A stretch of 8,875 nucleotides of DNA, from assembly GCA_036443405.1 (NCBI GenBank), contig JAZFYD010000059.1:1-8875 (forward strand). The letters are read 5' to 3'. This DNA is from JAZFYD01 sp036443405 (lineage in GTDB: Bacteria; Planctomycetota; PLA2). Below are positions 1 through 5,957 of this stretch, one piece after another. The first letter of the stretch is position 1. The number at the start of each line of letters is the position of its first letter. The translations under genes and the position numbers were made by a program. The notes beneath the pieces are model-generated. The model had not been told where the DNA came from. It did not search any database and saw only the letters and a list, made by a program, of their open reading frames with translations.

Positions 1-1
1 G

Positions 2-1051
2 AAGGTCGTGCCTGCGCTCGAGAAGCTCTCGAAGGAGGGCAGCGCCGGCCAACGCAAAATCAACCAGTGGACCCGGTACGCGACGGTTCCGATCTGCATC
101 ATCCAGGGCGTGTTCACCGTTCGGAACTACACGTCCCCTCAGTCGTTCACCTGGCCCATCGAGGGCGGTCAACAGATCACACATCCGATCACGTTCGCCG
201 CGGACCCGGGGTTCGCGTGGATGCTCTCGGCGGTGCTCGCACTCACGGCGGGAACGATCTTCCTGATGTGGGTGGGTGAGATGATCACCGAGCACGGCGT
301 CGGCAACGGTATCTCGCTGCTCATCATGGCGGGCATCGTGGCGCGCCTCCCGCAGAGCATCATGGCCGCGCAGCTCAACGCCGCGCAGGGTTTCACGCTG
401 ACCGTGCTCTTTGTGCTCGTGATCCTGGGGGTGGTCTTCATCACCAAGGGCCAGCGCAAGATCCCGGTTCAATACGCCAAGATGACCCGCGGCCGGAAGG
501 TCTATGGCGGACACCGCCACTACCTCCCGATCCGCGTGAACATGGCCGGCGTCATGCCGGTGATTTTCGCGTCCGCACTGCTCGCGTTCCCGCCGATGCT
601 CTTCCGCGGGGTGGGCCTTCATCCGCTGGCCCGCGTCTTCGACATCGGCCAGTTCGTTTGGGCTGCGGCCTACATCGGCTTGACGTACTTCTTCTCCTTC
701 TTCTGGGTGGCGCTGATGTTCAACCCGGTGGAGATGAGCAAGAACATGAAGGAGCAGGGCTCGTTCGTGCCGGGCATCCGGCCAGGGCGGCCGACGGCGG
801 AGTACCTCGAGAAGATCATGAACCGGATCACGCTCGCGGGTGCGACATTCCTCGCCCTGATCGCGGTGTTGCCGGTGATAGTCGCCGCCACGCTCCACCT
901 GCCGCTGATGCTGACCTACTACGTCGGCGGCACGACCATCCTCATCGTCGTCTCCGTTGCGTTGGATCTCGTCGACAAGCTCAACTCCTATCTGGTGATG
1001 CGCAACTACGACGGGTTCCTGGGCGGCGAATCCAAGAAGGGGACCGCCTAG
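2..1051 (+). CDS. secY: Protein translocase subunit SecY, 5' partial
   Basis: This is the central channel of the Sec translocon in the inner membrane, which with SecE and SecG passes unfolded preproteins outward and inserts membrane proteins. The reading frame is open from base 2, so the N-terminus (roughly 90 residues, including the first two membrane helices) lies upstream; the GTG at 8 is an internal Val codon rather than a start. About 349 residues are visible. They contain hydrophobic segments typical of SecY helices 3-10, the conserved EHGVGNGISLLI stretch, the cytoplasmic loop ending GGHRHYLPIRVNMAGVMPVIFAS, and NPVEMSKNMKEQGSFVPGIRPG followed by TAEYLEKIMNRIT. The C-terminal DLVDKLNSYLVMRNYDGFL matches the family. 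It is followed by adk after 12 nt, the usual spc-operon order. The GGHRHYLP loop and the tail resemble PVC-group SecY as I remember them (inference). The gene identity is certain. Confidence 0.97.
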   Translation, partial: KVVPALEKLSKEGSAGQRKINQWTRYATVPICIIQGVFTVRNYTSPQSFTWPIEGGQQITHPITFAADPGFAWMLSAVLALTAGTIFLMWVGEMITEHGVGNGISLLIMAGIVARLPQSIMAAQLNAAQGFTLTVLFVLVILGVVFITKGQRKIPVQYAKMTRGRKVYGGHRHYLPIRVNMAGVMPVIFASALLAFPPMLFRGVGLHPLARVFDIGQFVWAAAYIGLTYFFSFFWVALMFNPVEMSKNMKEQGSFVPGIRPGRPTAEYLEKIMNRITLAGATFLALIAVLPVIVAATLHLPLMLTYYVGGTTILIVVSVALDLVDKLNSYLVMRNYDGFLGGESKKGTA

Positions 1052-1062
1052 GCGGCCTTTTT
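1041..1062 (+). promoter_or_regulatory. Hairpin plus T5 at the secY/adk junction
   Basis: CCGCCTAGGCGG (1044-1055) is a perfect palindrome containing the secY TAG stop. As RNA it can fold as GG-A-CCGC / loop CTAG / GCGG-CC, giving 6 bp with one bulged A, followed immediately by TTTTT at 1058-1062. The 3' arm includes AGGCGG, the best candidate Shine-Dalgarno sequence for adk. It could act as a weak attenuator or mask the adk ribosome binding site until ribosomes finish secY. The stem is short, so efficient termination is doubtful. Confidence 0.35.
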
Positions 1063-1063
1063 C

Positions 1064-1642
1064 ATGCGCGTTGTTTTCCTTGGACCCCCGGGCGCCGGTA
1101 AAGGCACGCAGGCGAAACGCCTCGCGGACGCGCGCGGCTGGGCTCACCTCTCGACGGGCGACATGCTGCGCGCCGCGATGAAGGCGGGCACACCCACGGG
1201 ACTCGAGGTCAAGGCGATCGTTGAGCGGGGCGATTTGGTCCCGGACGGCGTGGTGGATGCACTGATTCGCGAACGGCTCACCGAGTTGGGCGGCGACGCT
1301 GGGTACATCCTCGATGGTTATCCGCGCAAGCTCAGCCAAGCCAAGGCGCTGAGCGTCGTGCTGGCGGAGTTGAAGACCCCGCTCGACGCGGCGGTTTACA
1401 TCGACGTCGCCGACGAGGTCTTGGTGAAACGCATCGCGGACCGCGCGGCCAAGGAAGGCCGTAAGGACGATACCGAGGAAACCGTGCGGAATCGCCTGCA
1501 CGTCTATCAGGAAGATACTGCTCCGCTCGTTGCGCACTACGGCGCGCAGGGGCTCTTGCGCAAGATCGATGGCGACCGTCCCATCGAAGACGTGTCGTCG
1601 GACGTCTCGAACTCGCTCGGACTGAACGGGGGCGCGGCGTGA
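1064..1642 (+). CDS. adk: Adenylate kinase (short-LID form)
   Basis: It catalyses ATP + AMP = 2 ADP in the cytoplasm and balances the adenylate pool. The 192-aa product has the P-loop GPPGAGKGTQ at 7-16 (Lys13), the AMP-binding STGDMLR at 30-36 (Arg36) and DGYPR at 84-88 (Arg88). The LID region R127...GRKDDTEETVRNRL carries the expected Arg and Asp residues. The LID is the short type without the Cys4 zinc insertion, which explains the length below the usual 210-220 aa. After DGYPR the common Thr/Asn is Lys (KLSQAKAL), a small deviation. ATG at 1064 is chosen because the P-loop falls at the usual distance. Upstream AGGCGG overlaps the secY stop and lies in a possible hairpin. The gene ends in a 4-nt overlap with map. 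Presence between secY and map is standard for this cluster. Confidence 0.97.
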   Translation: MRVVFLGPPGAGKGTQAKRLADARGWAHLSTGDMLRAAMKAGTPTGLEVKAIVERGDLVPDGVVDALIRERLTELGGDAGYILDGYPRKLSQAKALSVVLAELKTPLDAAVYIDVADEVLVKRIADRAAKEGRKDDTEETVRNRLHVYQEDTAPLVAHYGAQGLLRKIDGDRPIEDVSSDVSNSLGLNGGAA

Positions 1643-2418
1643 GGGTCTTGAAGACGGAGCGCGAGATCGGAATTCTCGCGGATGCAGGGAAGATTGCTGC
1701 GACGGCGCTGGCGTGGGCCGGTCGTCAGGCTGTTCCCGGAGCGACCACCGGCGAACTCGACGCGGGTGTCGAGGCGATCATCCGTGATGCCGGCGGCACG
1801 CCCGAGTTCAAGGGTTACCACGGGTTTCCCGCGTCGATCTGCGCGTCGGTCAACGACGAGATCGTGCACGGCATCCCGGGATCGCGCAGGTTGCGCGAGG
1901 GCGACATCATTTCGATCGATGTCGGTGTGCGCTACAAGAACTTCATCGGGGACACCGCCCGCACCTTTGCCATCGGCAACGTGTCGGATTCCGCGCAGCG
2001 CCTCATGGACGCTACGCGGGACGCACTCGAAGCCGCGATTACGGCGGCGAACACGGACGGGCGCCTGAGCGACATCGCGCGCGCGGTGCAGACCGTCGCG
2101 GAAGATCGCGGCTACGGACTCGTGCGCGACTACGCCGGACACGGTGTAGGCACCAAGATGCACGAGGACCCGCAGGTTCCCAATTACGTAGACGACCACC
2201 TCCTACGAAACGACGTCGTTTTGGAGGAGGGACTCGTCATCGCGATCGAGCCGATGCTCTGCACGGGCACCGGCAAGACGCGCGTCGGTTCCGACCGTTG
2301 GACGGTGTACACCGCCGACGGCGGTCTTTCGGCGCATTTCGAGCATTCCATCGCATTCACCCGTAAGGGCGTCAGGATTCTGACCCTCCTCGACAACGGG
2401 GAGGAGGCCGCAGCGTGA
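1639..2418 (+). CDS. map: Methionine aminopeptidase, type I
   Basis: It removes the initiator Met from nascent proteins at the ribosome once the formyl group is gone, provided the second residue is small. The 259-aa length fits the plain type Ia enzyme without N-terminal extension. The pita-bread fold metal ligands are visible: Asp94 (SIDVGV), Asp105 (GDTA), His168 (GHGVG), Glu204 (IEPM) and Glu235 (HFEHS). His77 in the segment ICASVNDEIVHGIP and His175 complete the active site. It starts at GTG 1639 in a GTGA overlap with the adk stop. Only a weak G-rich Shine-Dalgarno candidate precedes it, so translation probably depends on ribosomes arriving from adk (inference). The 3' end overlaps infA in the same way. 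Confidence 0.97.
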   Translation: MRVLKTEREIGILADAGKIAATALAWAGRQAVPGATTGELDAGVEAIIRDAGGTPEFKGYHGFPASICASVNDEIVHGIPGSRRLREGDIISIDVGVRYKNFIGDTARTFAIGNVSDSAQRLMDATRDALEAAITAANTDGRLSDIARAVQTVAEDRGYGLVRDYAGHGVGTKMHEDPQVPNYVDDHLLRNDVVLEEGLVIAIEPMLCTGTGKTRVGSDRWTVYTADGGLSAHFEHSIAFTRKGVRILTLLDNGEEAAA

Positions 2419-2645
2419 ATGCGCCGACGATTTTCGCCGGCGTGATCGCCGAGGTGCTTCCGAATGCGCGATATCGGTGTGAAGACGCCGATGGCCGCTC
2501 GCTCGTCTGCCATGTGGCCGGCGACATGCGGCTCAAGGTCGTCCGGGTCCTTCCCGGAGACTCGGTTACGATCGAGGTTTCCCCTCTCGACCCCGGCAAG
2601 GGCCGGATCGTAGGGAAGCGGGAAACGAGGAGAGAGCAGTCATGA
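2415..2645 (+). CDS. infA: Translation initiation factor IF-1, divergent
   Basis: IF-1 is a small S1/OB-fold protein that occupies the ribosomal A site during initiation and works with IF-2 and IF-3. The 76-aa product keeps the family core: VLPN at 14-17, H33-x-x-G, MR at 38-39, RVLPGDSV at 44-51, EVSPLD and KGRIV at 62-66. It departs from the usual text in the basic loop: the common GKMRKNYIRI is GDMRLKVVRV here, with Asp37 in place of Lys. It also has two cysteines (22, 32), lacks the usual N-terminal K-E-E-x-I-E stretch and has a charged C-terminal extension RETRREQS. GTG 2415 is preferred because AGGAGG (2402-2407) lies 7 nt upstream; the ATG at 2419 is in another frame. It overlaps map (GTGA) and rpmJ (ATGA) by 4 nt each. 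The position between map and rpmJ supports the identity despite the divergence. Confidence 0.9.
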   Translation: MNAPTIFAGVIAEVLPNARYRCEDADGRSLVCHVAGDMRLKVVRVLPGDSVTIEVSPLDPGKGRIVGKRETRREQS

Positions 2646-2755
2646 AGGTCCGTGCGTCCATCAAACGCCTTTGCGAGCACTGTAAGATCGTGCGCCGCAA
2701 GGGTGTGGTGCGGGTGATCTGCACCAACAAACGCCACAAGCAGAGGCAGGGTTAG
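2642..2755 (+). CDS. rpmJ: Large ribosomal subunit protein bL36
   Basis: L36 is the smallest 50S protein and helps stabilise the 23S rRNA fold late in assembly. Direct translation gives 37 residues starting MKVRASIKRLCEHCK and ending KHKQRQG, matching L36 along its full length. It is the zinc-ribbon (C+) form, with ligands Cys11, Cys14, Cys27 and His32. ATG 2642 overlaps the infA stop (ATGA), with AGGAGA at 2628-2633 inside the infA coding end. It is followed by rpsM after 4 nt. Size, sequence and position are all as expected. Confidence 0.97.
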   Translation: MKVRASIKRLCEHCKIVRRKGVVRVICTNKRHKQRQG

Positions 2756-2759
2756 GAAT

Positions 2760-3143
2760 ATGCCGCGTATTGTCGGAATCGACATTCCCAACGAGAAGCC
2801 GGCTTGGATCGCGCTGACCTACATCTTCGGCGTCGGTCGGCACCAGTCGTACAAGATCCTCGACGCTTGCAACATCTCCCACACGGTCAAAGCAAGAGAC
2901 CTGACTGAGGACGAGGTTGCTCGCATCGCGGGTGAGATTCAAAAGAACCACGTGGTTGAGGGTCAGCTGCGGAGGCAGGTCCAGGCGAACGTCATGCGCC
3001 TGAAGGACATCGCCTGCTACCGCGGCATTCGCCATCGACGTCAGCTCCCCGTGCGCGGTCAGCGCACCCGGACGAACGCTCGCACCCGGAAGGGCCCGCG
3101 TAAGACGGTCGCCGGCAAGAAGAGCGTCAAGGATAAGAAGTAA
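2760..3143 (+). CDS. rpsM: Small ribosomal subunit protein uS13
   Basis: S13 sits in the 30S head, contacts the P-site tRNA and forms bridges to the large subunit. The 127-aa product starts MPRIVGIDIP and has the helical N-domain with IFGVGRHQSYKIL and DLTEDEVARI. The basic tail carries the signature CYRGIRHRRQLPVRGQRTRTNARTRKG near residues 85-112, followed by a Lys-rich end. The ATG lies 4 nt after the rpmJ stop, and the only ribosome-binding candidate is a weak AGGCAGGG (2744-2751), suggesting coupling to rpmJ. In Escherichia coli this is the first gene of the alpha operon; here nothing separates it from the upstream genes. Confidence 0.98.
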   Translation: MPRIVGIDIPNEKPAWIALTYIFGVGRHQSYKILDACNISHTVKARDLTEDEVARIAGEIQKNHVVEGQLRRQVQANVMRLKDIACYRGIRHRRQLPVRGQRTRTNARTRKGPRKTVAGKKSVKDKK

Positions 3144-3146
3144 GCC

Positions 3147-3527
3147 ATGGCCACCGGTAAGAAGAAGAAGGTCAAACGCAACGTCCCGAAGGCCGTCGCG
3201 CACGTCAACGCGTCCTTCAACAACACGCTCATCACGGTCACGGATCCCAACGGAGATGTTCTCTGCTGGGGCTCGGCCGGGACGATCGGTTTCAAAGGCT
3301 CCCGCAAATCGACCCCGTTTGCCGCCCAGCGCGCCGCCGAGCGTTGCGCTGACGCGGCCATGAAGATGGGGGTTCGGGAGATCGATGTTCGGGTCAAGGG
3401 CCCGGGCGCCGGCCGGGAATCGGCTATCCGTTCCCTGCAGGCCCGCGGCCTAAAAATCCGCAGTATCGAGGATGTGACGCCCCTTCCGCACAACGGCTGC
3501 CGCCCGAAAAAGCGGCGCCGGGTCTAG
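3147..3527 (+). CDS. rpsK: Small ribosomal subunit protein uS11
   Basis: S11 lies on the 30S platform near the mRNA exit region, next to S7 and S18. The 126-aa product has a Lys-rich N-terminus (KKKKVKR), then HVNASFNNTLITVTDPNGDV, WGSAGTIGFKGSRKSTPFAAQ and VKGPGAGRESAIRSL. It ends with the typical DVTPLPHNGCRPKKRRRV. The ATG is 3 nt after the rpsM stop with no clear Shine-Dalgarno sequence, so translation is probably coupled. It is the last gene before a 136-nt gap with hairpins. Confidence 0.98.
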   Translation: MATGKKKKVKRNVPKAVAHVNASFNNTLITVTDPNGDVLCWGSAGTIGFKGSRKSTPFAAQRAAERCADAAMKMGVREIDVRVKGPGAGRESAIRSLQARGLKIRSIEDVTPLPHNGCRPKKRRRV

Positions 3528-3573
3528 GAAATCGGGCAGGATCCTGCGATTTCGCAAATCTGGGGCCTTTTGC
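3528..3573 (+). terminator. Two consecutive hairpins after rpsK, possible attenuator
   Basis: Directly after the rpsK stop, GAAATC (3528-3533) pairs with GATTTC (3548-3553). The inner GCAG (3536-3539) pairs with CTGC (3544-3547) around a GATC loop, with two unpaired G on the 5' side, for 10 bp in all. A second stem follows at once: GCAAA (3554-3558) with TTTGC (3569-3573) around a 10-nt loop. There is no clean U-run after the first stem; TTTT at 3568-3571 is part of the second. It may be a weak terminator, an RNA-processing site or an mRNA 3'-end protector. Confidence 0.35.
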
Positions 3574-3594
3574 AATTGGTTCCGTAGAAGGTTG

Positions 3595-3617
3595 TTGACA
3601 AAGAGGTTAAGTTATTC
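3595..3617 (+). promoter_or_regulatory. Candidate -35 box (TTGACA) upstream of rpsD
   Basis: A perfect sigma70 -35 hexamer, TTGACA, stands at 3595-3600 inside a locally AT-rich patch of an otherwise GC-rich window. No good -10 is present at 16-18 nt. The nearest AT-rich hexamers, TAAGTT (3608) and TTATTC (3612), are too close. This is either a promoter relying on another feature or chance. It would drive rpsD-rpoA-rplQ separately from the upstream genes. Confidence 0.25.
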
Positions 3618-3625
3618 GGCTTGGC

Positions 3626-3658
3626 CTGGCCGGTCCTCAGGGAAAGCCGGCTAGAGGG
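3626..3658 (+). promoter_or_regulatory. Stem-loop at the rpsD ribosome binding site
   Basis: CTGGCCGGT (3626-3634) can pair with GCCGGCTAG (3646-3654), giving 9 pairs including two G-U wobbles. The loop has a small inner CC/GG pairing and an unpaired GAAA. The 3' arm ends at the Shine-Dalgarno sequence GAGGG (3654-3658), 5 nt before the rpsD ATG. S4 is known to repress its own mRNA in E. coli and Bacillus through leader structures, so an autoregulatory S4 site is a reasonable guess (inference). Confidence 0.35.
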
Positions 3659-3663
3659 ATTTC

Positions 3664-4290
3664 ATGGCGCGAACGGTTACTTCATACTGCAAGATCTGTC
3701 GGAGAGAGGGTGCACCCCTCTTCTTCAAGGGCGCGCGGTGCTTCACGCAGAAGTGTGCAATCAAGAAGCGGGAATACCCGCCTGGAATGCACGTCTATCG
3801 GCGTCAGAAGGTCACCGACTTCGGCCTGAAACTCCGTGAAACCCAGAAGCTCAAGCGGGCGTATGGGTTGAGCCACCGGCAGTTCCTCCGAGTTTTCGAA
3901 GAGGCCAAGCGCCTCAAGGGAAACACCGGCGAGAACTTGTTGCAGCTCCTGGAGCGCCGGCTCGGACGCGTCGTCGCGACGCTCGGTTTCGCGCCGTCGA
4001 TTCTCGGCGCGCGCCAAATGATCGCGCACGGCCACATCCAGGTGAACGGCAAGAAGATGGACGTCCCCAGCTACACGGTCTCCGTGGGGGACACAATCAC
4101 CGTGCACGGCCGCGAGCGCAGCCAAAAGCTCGCCAAGGCCAGCATCGACATCGGGCTCACCGGACGCGCGCCGCATTGGCTTGAGCGTTCGGAAGAGCCG
4201 CCGAAGGGCAAGGTCATCGGCCTGCCGAAGCGGGAGGACGTCGCCCTCCCGGTCAATGAGAATCTCGTCGTCGAGTACTGCTCGCGCTAA
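3664..4290 (+). CDS. rpsD: Small ribosomal subunit protein uS4, zinc-binding form
   Basis: S4 is a primary 16S rRNA-binding protein that nucleates assembly of the 30S body and helps form the mRNA entry channel; in several bacteria it also represses ribosomal-protein mRNAs. The 208-aa product has the zinc finger Cys9, Cys12, Cys26 and Cys31 at the N-terminus, as in Thermus. The central TGENLLQLLERRL follows. The S4 RNA-binding domain includes RQMIAHGHIQVNGKKMDVPSY (about 117-138), and the end is LPREDxxLPVNE-like (LPKREDVALPVNENLVVEYCSR). ATG 3664 is chosen because the alignment starts with MAR and GAGGG precedes it by 5 nt. The gene is separated from rpsK by 136 nt but is 33 nt from rpoA. Confidence 0.97.
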   Translation: MARTVTSYCKICRREGAPLFFKGARCFTQKCAIKKREYPPGMHVYRRQKVTDFGLKLRETQKLKRAYGLSHRQFLRVFEEAKRLKGNTGENLLQLLERRLGRVVATLGFAPSILGARQMIAHGHIQVNGKKMDVPSYTVSVGDTITVHGRERSQKLAKASIDIGLTGRAPHWLERSEEPPKGKVIGLPKREDVALPVNENLVVEYCSR

Positions 4291-4323
4291 TTACCCGTCG
4301 CGATCGGATCAAGGAGAGAGTCC

Positions 4324-5388
4324 ATGCGGATTCGCTGGAGGAACTTGGAGCTTCCCACCCGGGTAGTTGCCGAGGAAACCACTGATACTTACGGGCGCTT
4401 CGTCTCGGAGCCCTTCGAACGTGGTTTTGGTACCACGGTTGGAAACGGCCTGCGCCGTGTGCTGCTTTCGTCGATCGAGGGATCGGCGATCACCCATGTG
4501 CATGTCCGCGGTGTGGACCATGAGTTCACCGCGCTGCCGTACATGGTTGAAGACATCACGGACGCCGTCCTGAATCTGAAGAAGCTGCTCGTTCGCTTGC
4601 ACCGTGACGAACCCGTCACGTTGCGCATCGAGCGCCAGACCAAGGGCGCGGTCACCGGCGCGGACATCGTCTGCGATCCCGGTGCCGAGATCATCAACCC
4701 CGAGTTGCACATCTGCACGCTCGCGGAAGATGCGGACTTCGCGATGGAGCTGACGGCTCGCAAGGGCCGCGGTTACGTCACAAGCGATGAGAACACCGAC
4801 ATCGAGCAGGAAATCGGCCTCATCCCGATGGACAGCATCTTCTCGCCGGTACACCGCGTCCGCTTCCGGACCGAGAACACCCGCGTCGGCAAGGTGACCA
4901 ACTACGACAAGCTCATCCTCGAGATCTGGACGGACGGAACCGTCAGCCCGCAGGATGCGCTCGTCGAGGCCAGCAAGATCTATCGCAAGCACCTGAACCC
5001 GTTCGTGCAGTTCGGAATGGTGGGCGCGGAGCTCAACGTGGAAGAACGCGTGGAGGAGGAGTTCTCACTCCCGGATCCCGGGATGGCGGCGGCGCCGGCG
5101 ACTCCGGCGGCTCCGGTGGGCGACATCACTTCCGAGAGCATGGGCGTGCGTGATCGTCTCTTGCTCCCGATCTCGGGGCTCGATCTTTCGGTGCGTGCGA
5201 GCAACTGCCTCGAGGCTGAGAACATCCGCACGGTTGGCGACCTTGTTCGCCTGAGCATTGCCGATCTGCTCGCGATGAAGAACTTTGGAAAGACCTCGCT
5301 TCGTGAGGTCGAGATCAAGCTCAAGAACACGGGCTTGAACATGGACATGGACGTCGACGCCATCCTTGGAGAAGGCGCAGGGGTCTAA
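4324..5388 (+). CDS. rpoA: DNA-directed RNA polymerase subunit alpha
   Basis: The alpha dimer is the scaffold for core RNA polymerase assembly, and its C-terminal domain touches UP elements and activators. The 354-aa product has the N-terminal domain (about 1-240) with ERGFGTTVGNGLRRVLLSS at 32-50, the dimer/beta contact, and NYDKLILEIWTDGT and RKHLNPFVQF near its end. An Ala/Pro-rich linker follows (about 245-270), then the C-terminal domain. In it Arg291 and Asn294 match E. coli Arg265 and Asn268 of the DNA-binding patch, and Gly322 and Ser325 match Gly296 and Ser299; the Lys298 position is Thr324. It is somewhat longer than the 329-aa E. coli protein because of the linker and an acidic tail. 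AAGGAGA (4311-4317) gives a strong ribosome site for ATG 4324. rplQ follows 10 nt downstream. Confidence 0.98.
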   Translation: MRIRWRNLELPTRVVAEETTDTYGRFVSEPFERGFGTTVGNGLRRVLLSSIEGSAITHVHVRGVDHEFTALPYMVEDITDAVLNLKKLLVRLHRDEPVTLRIERQTKGAVTGADIVCDPGAEIINPELHICTLAEDADFAMELTARKGRGYVTSDENTDIEQEIGLIPMDSIFSPVHRVRFRTENTRVGKVTNYDKLILEIWTDGTVSPQDALVEASKIYRKHLNPFVQFGMVGAELNVEERVEEEFSLPDPGMAAAPATPAAPVGDITSESMGVRDRLLLPISGLDLSVRASNCLEAENIRTVGDLVRLSIADLLAMKNFGKTSLREVEIKLKNTGLNMDMDVDAILGEGAGV

Positions 5389-5398
5389 AGGACACGCC

Positions 5399-5848
5399 AT
5401 GCGTCATCGCCGTCGTCGCGGAAAACTGAACATCACGCTCATGCACCAGCGTGCGATGGGGCGTAACCTCGTCGCTTCGCTGTTCGAGTATGGCGAGATC
5501 AAGACGACCCTGGCCAAGGCCAAGGCGTTCCGTCCGTTCGCAGAGAAACTCATCACGATGGCTCGCAAGGGCAACATCGAAAAGGCCAAGGGCACCCCCG
5601 AGGGCACCGCGGCGCACCTGCACCAGATCCGTCAGGTGGCGGCGCTGATGCCGCACAAGCCGGCGGTTCGCCGCCTGTTCCGTGAGGTCGCTCCGGCTGT
5701 CGGGGACCGTCCCGGCGGGTACACGCGCATCTTGCGCTTCGCCCACGGCCGCCTCGGTGACAACGCGCCGCAGGCCCTGCTGATGCTCGTGGACAAACCG
5801 CAGGATGCCGAGGCGGTCGCCGCCGAAGCTGCCAGCGGCGAGGCGTAA
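5399..5848 (+). CDS. rplQ: Large ribosomal subunit protein bL17
   Basis: L17 binds 23S rRNA near the peptide exit tunnel. The 149-aa product starts MRHRRRRGKLN and has HQRAMGRNLVASLFEYGEIKTTLAKAKAFRPFAEKLIT. The C-terminal signature GGYTRILRFAHGRLGDNAPQALLMLVD ends the core, followed by an Ala/Glu-rich tail absent from the E. coli protein. An upstream ATG at 5366 is in frame, but it lies inside rpoA and adds 11 unconserved residues. ATG 5399 is preferred because MRHR is the family start and AAGGA (5388-5392) lies 6 nt before it. This is the last gene of the cluster; palindromic repeats begin 3 nt after its stop. Confidence 0.97.
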   Translation: MRHRRRRGKLNITLMHQRAMGRNLVASLFEYGEIKTTLAKAKAFRPFAEKLITMARKGNIEKAKGTPEGTAAHLHQIRQVAALMPHKPAVRRLFREVAPAVGDRPGGYTRILRFAHGRLGDNAPQALLMLVDKPQDAEAVAAEAASGEA

Positions 5849-5851
5849 CGT

Positions 5852-5880
5852 TGGCCCAACCGCTGACGCGGTTGGAGCGG
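5852..5880 (+). repeat. REP-like palindromic repeat, copy 1
   Basis: A 29-nt unit contains an 8-bp perfect stem, CCAACCGC (5856-5863) with GCGGTTGG (5868-5875), and a TGAC loop. GC on each side can add two pairs past a bulged A. It starts 3 nt after the rplQ stop and is directly joined to copy 2. Extragenic palindromes of this sort are usually dispersed elements mobilised by REP-associated tyrosine transposases (family knowledge); no such gene is in this window. Confidence 0.85.
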
Positions 5881-5909
5881 TGGCCCAACGGCTGACGCCG
5901 TTGGAGCGA
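5881..5909 (+). repeat. REP-like palindromic repeat, copy 2
   Basis: A head-to-tail copy of the previous unit, with 26 of 29 bases identical. The stem is CCAACGGC (5885-5892) with GCCGTTGG (5897-5904) and the loop is again TGAC. The two internal differences (5890 G for 5861 C, and 5899 C for 5870 G) fall on paired positions and restore the pair, so the hairpin is conserved rather than the sequence alone. Confidence 0.87.
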
Positions 5910-5957
5910 TGGGCACTGGATCAAGGCGCGCCGCATCTCAGACGGTTCGAAATTGTG

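Noticed and set aside
8..10. GTG at position 8 as the secY start
   Set aside because: The residues following it correspond to the middle of SecY, so the gene simply runs in from before the window.
658..1101. Alternative-frame + strand ORF within secY and adk
   Set aside because: It lies in another frame of two certain genes and gives Arg/Gly/Ala-rich sequence with no motif.
5366..5398. Upstream ATG 5366 as the rplQ start
   Set aside because: It lies within the rpoA coding end and adds 11 residues not found in L17; MRHR at 5399 with AAGGA before it is the family start.
5852..5904. Intrinsic terminator after rplQ
   Set aside because: The hairpins are stable but no T-run follows either one; they fit a REP-like repeat better, although they may still protect the mRNA 3' end.
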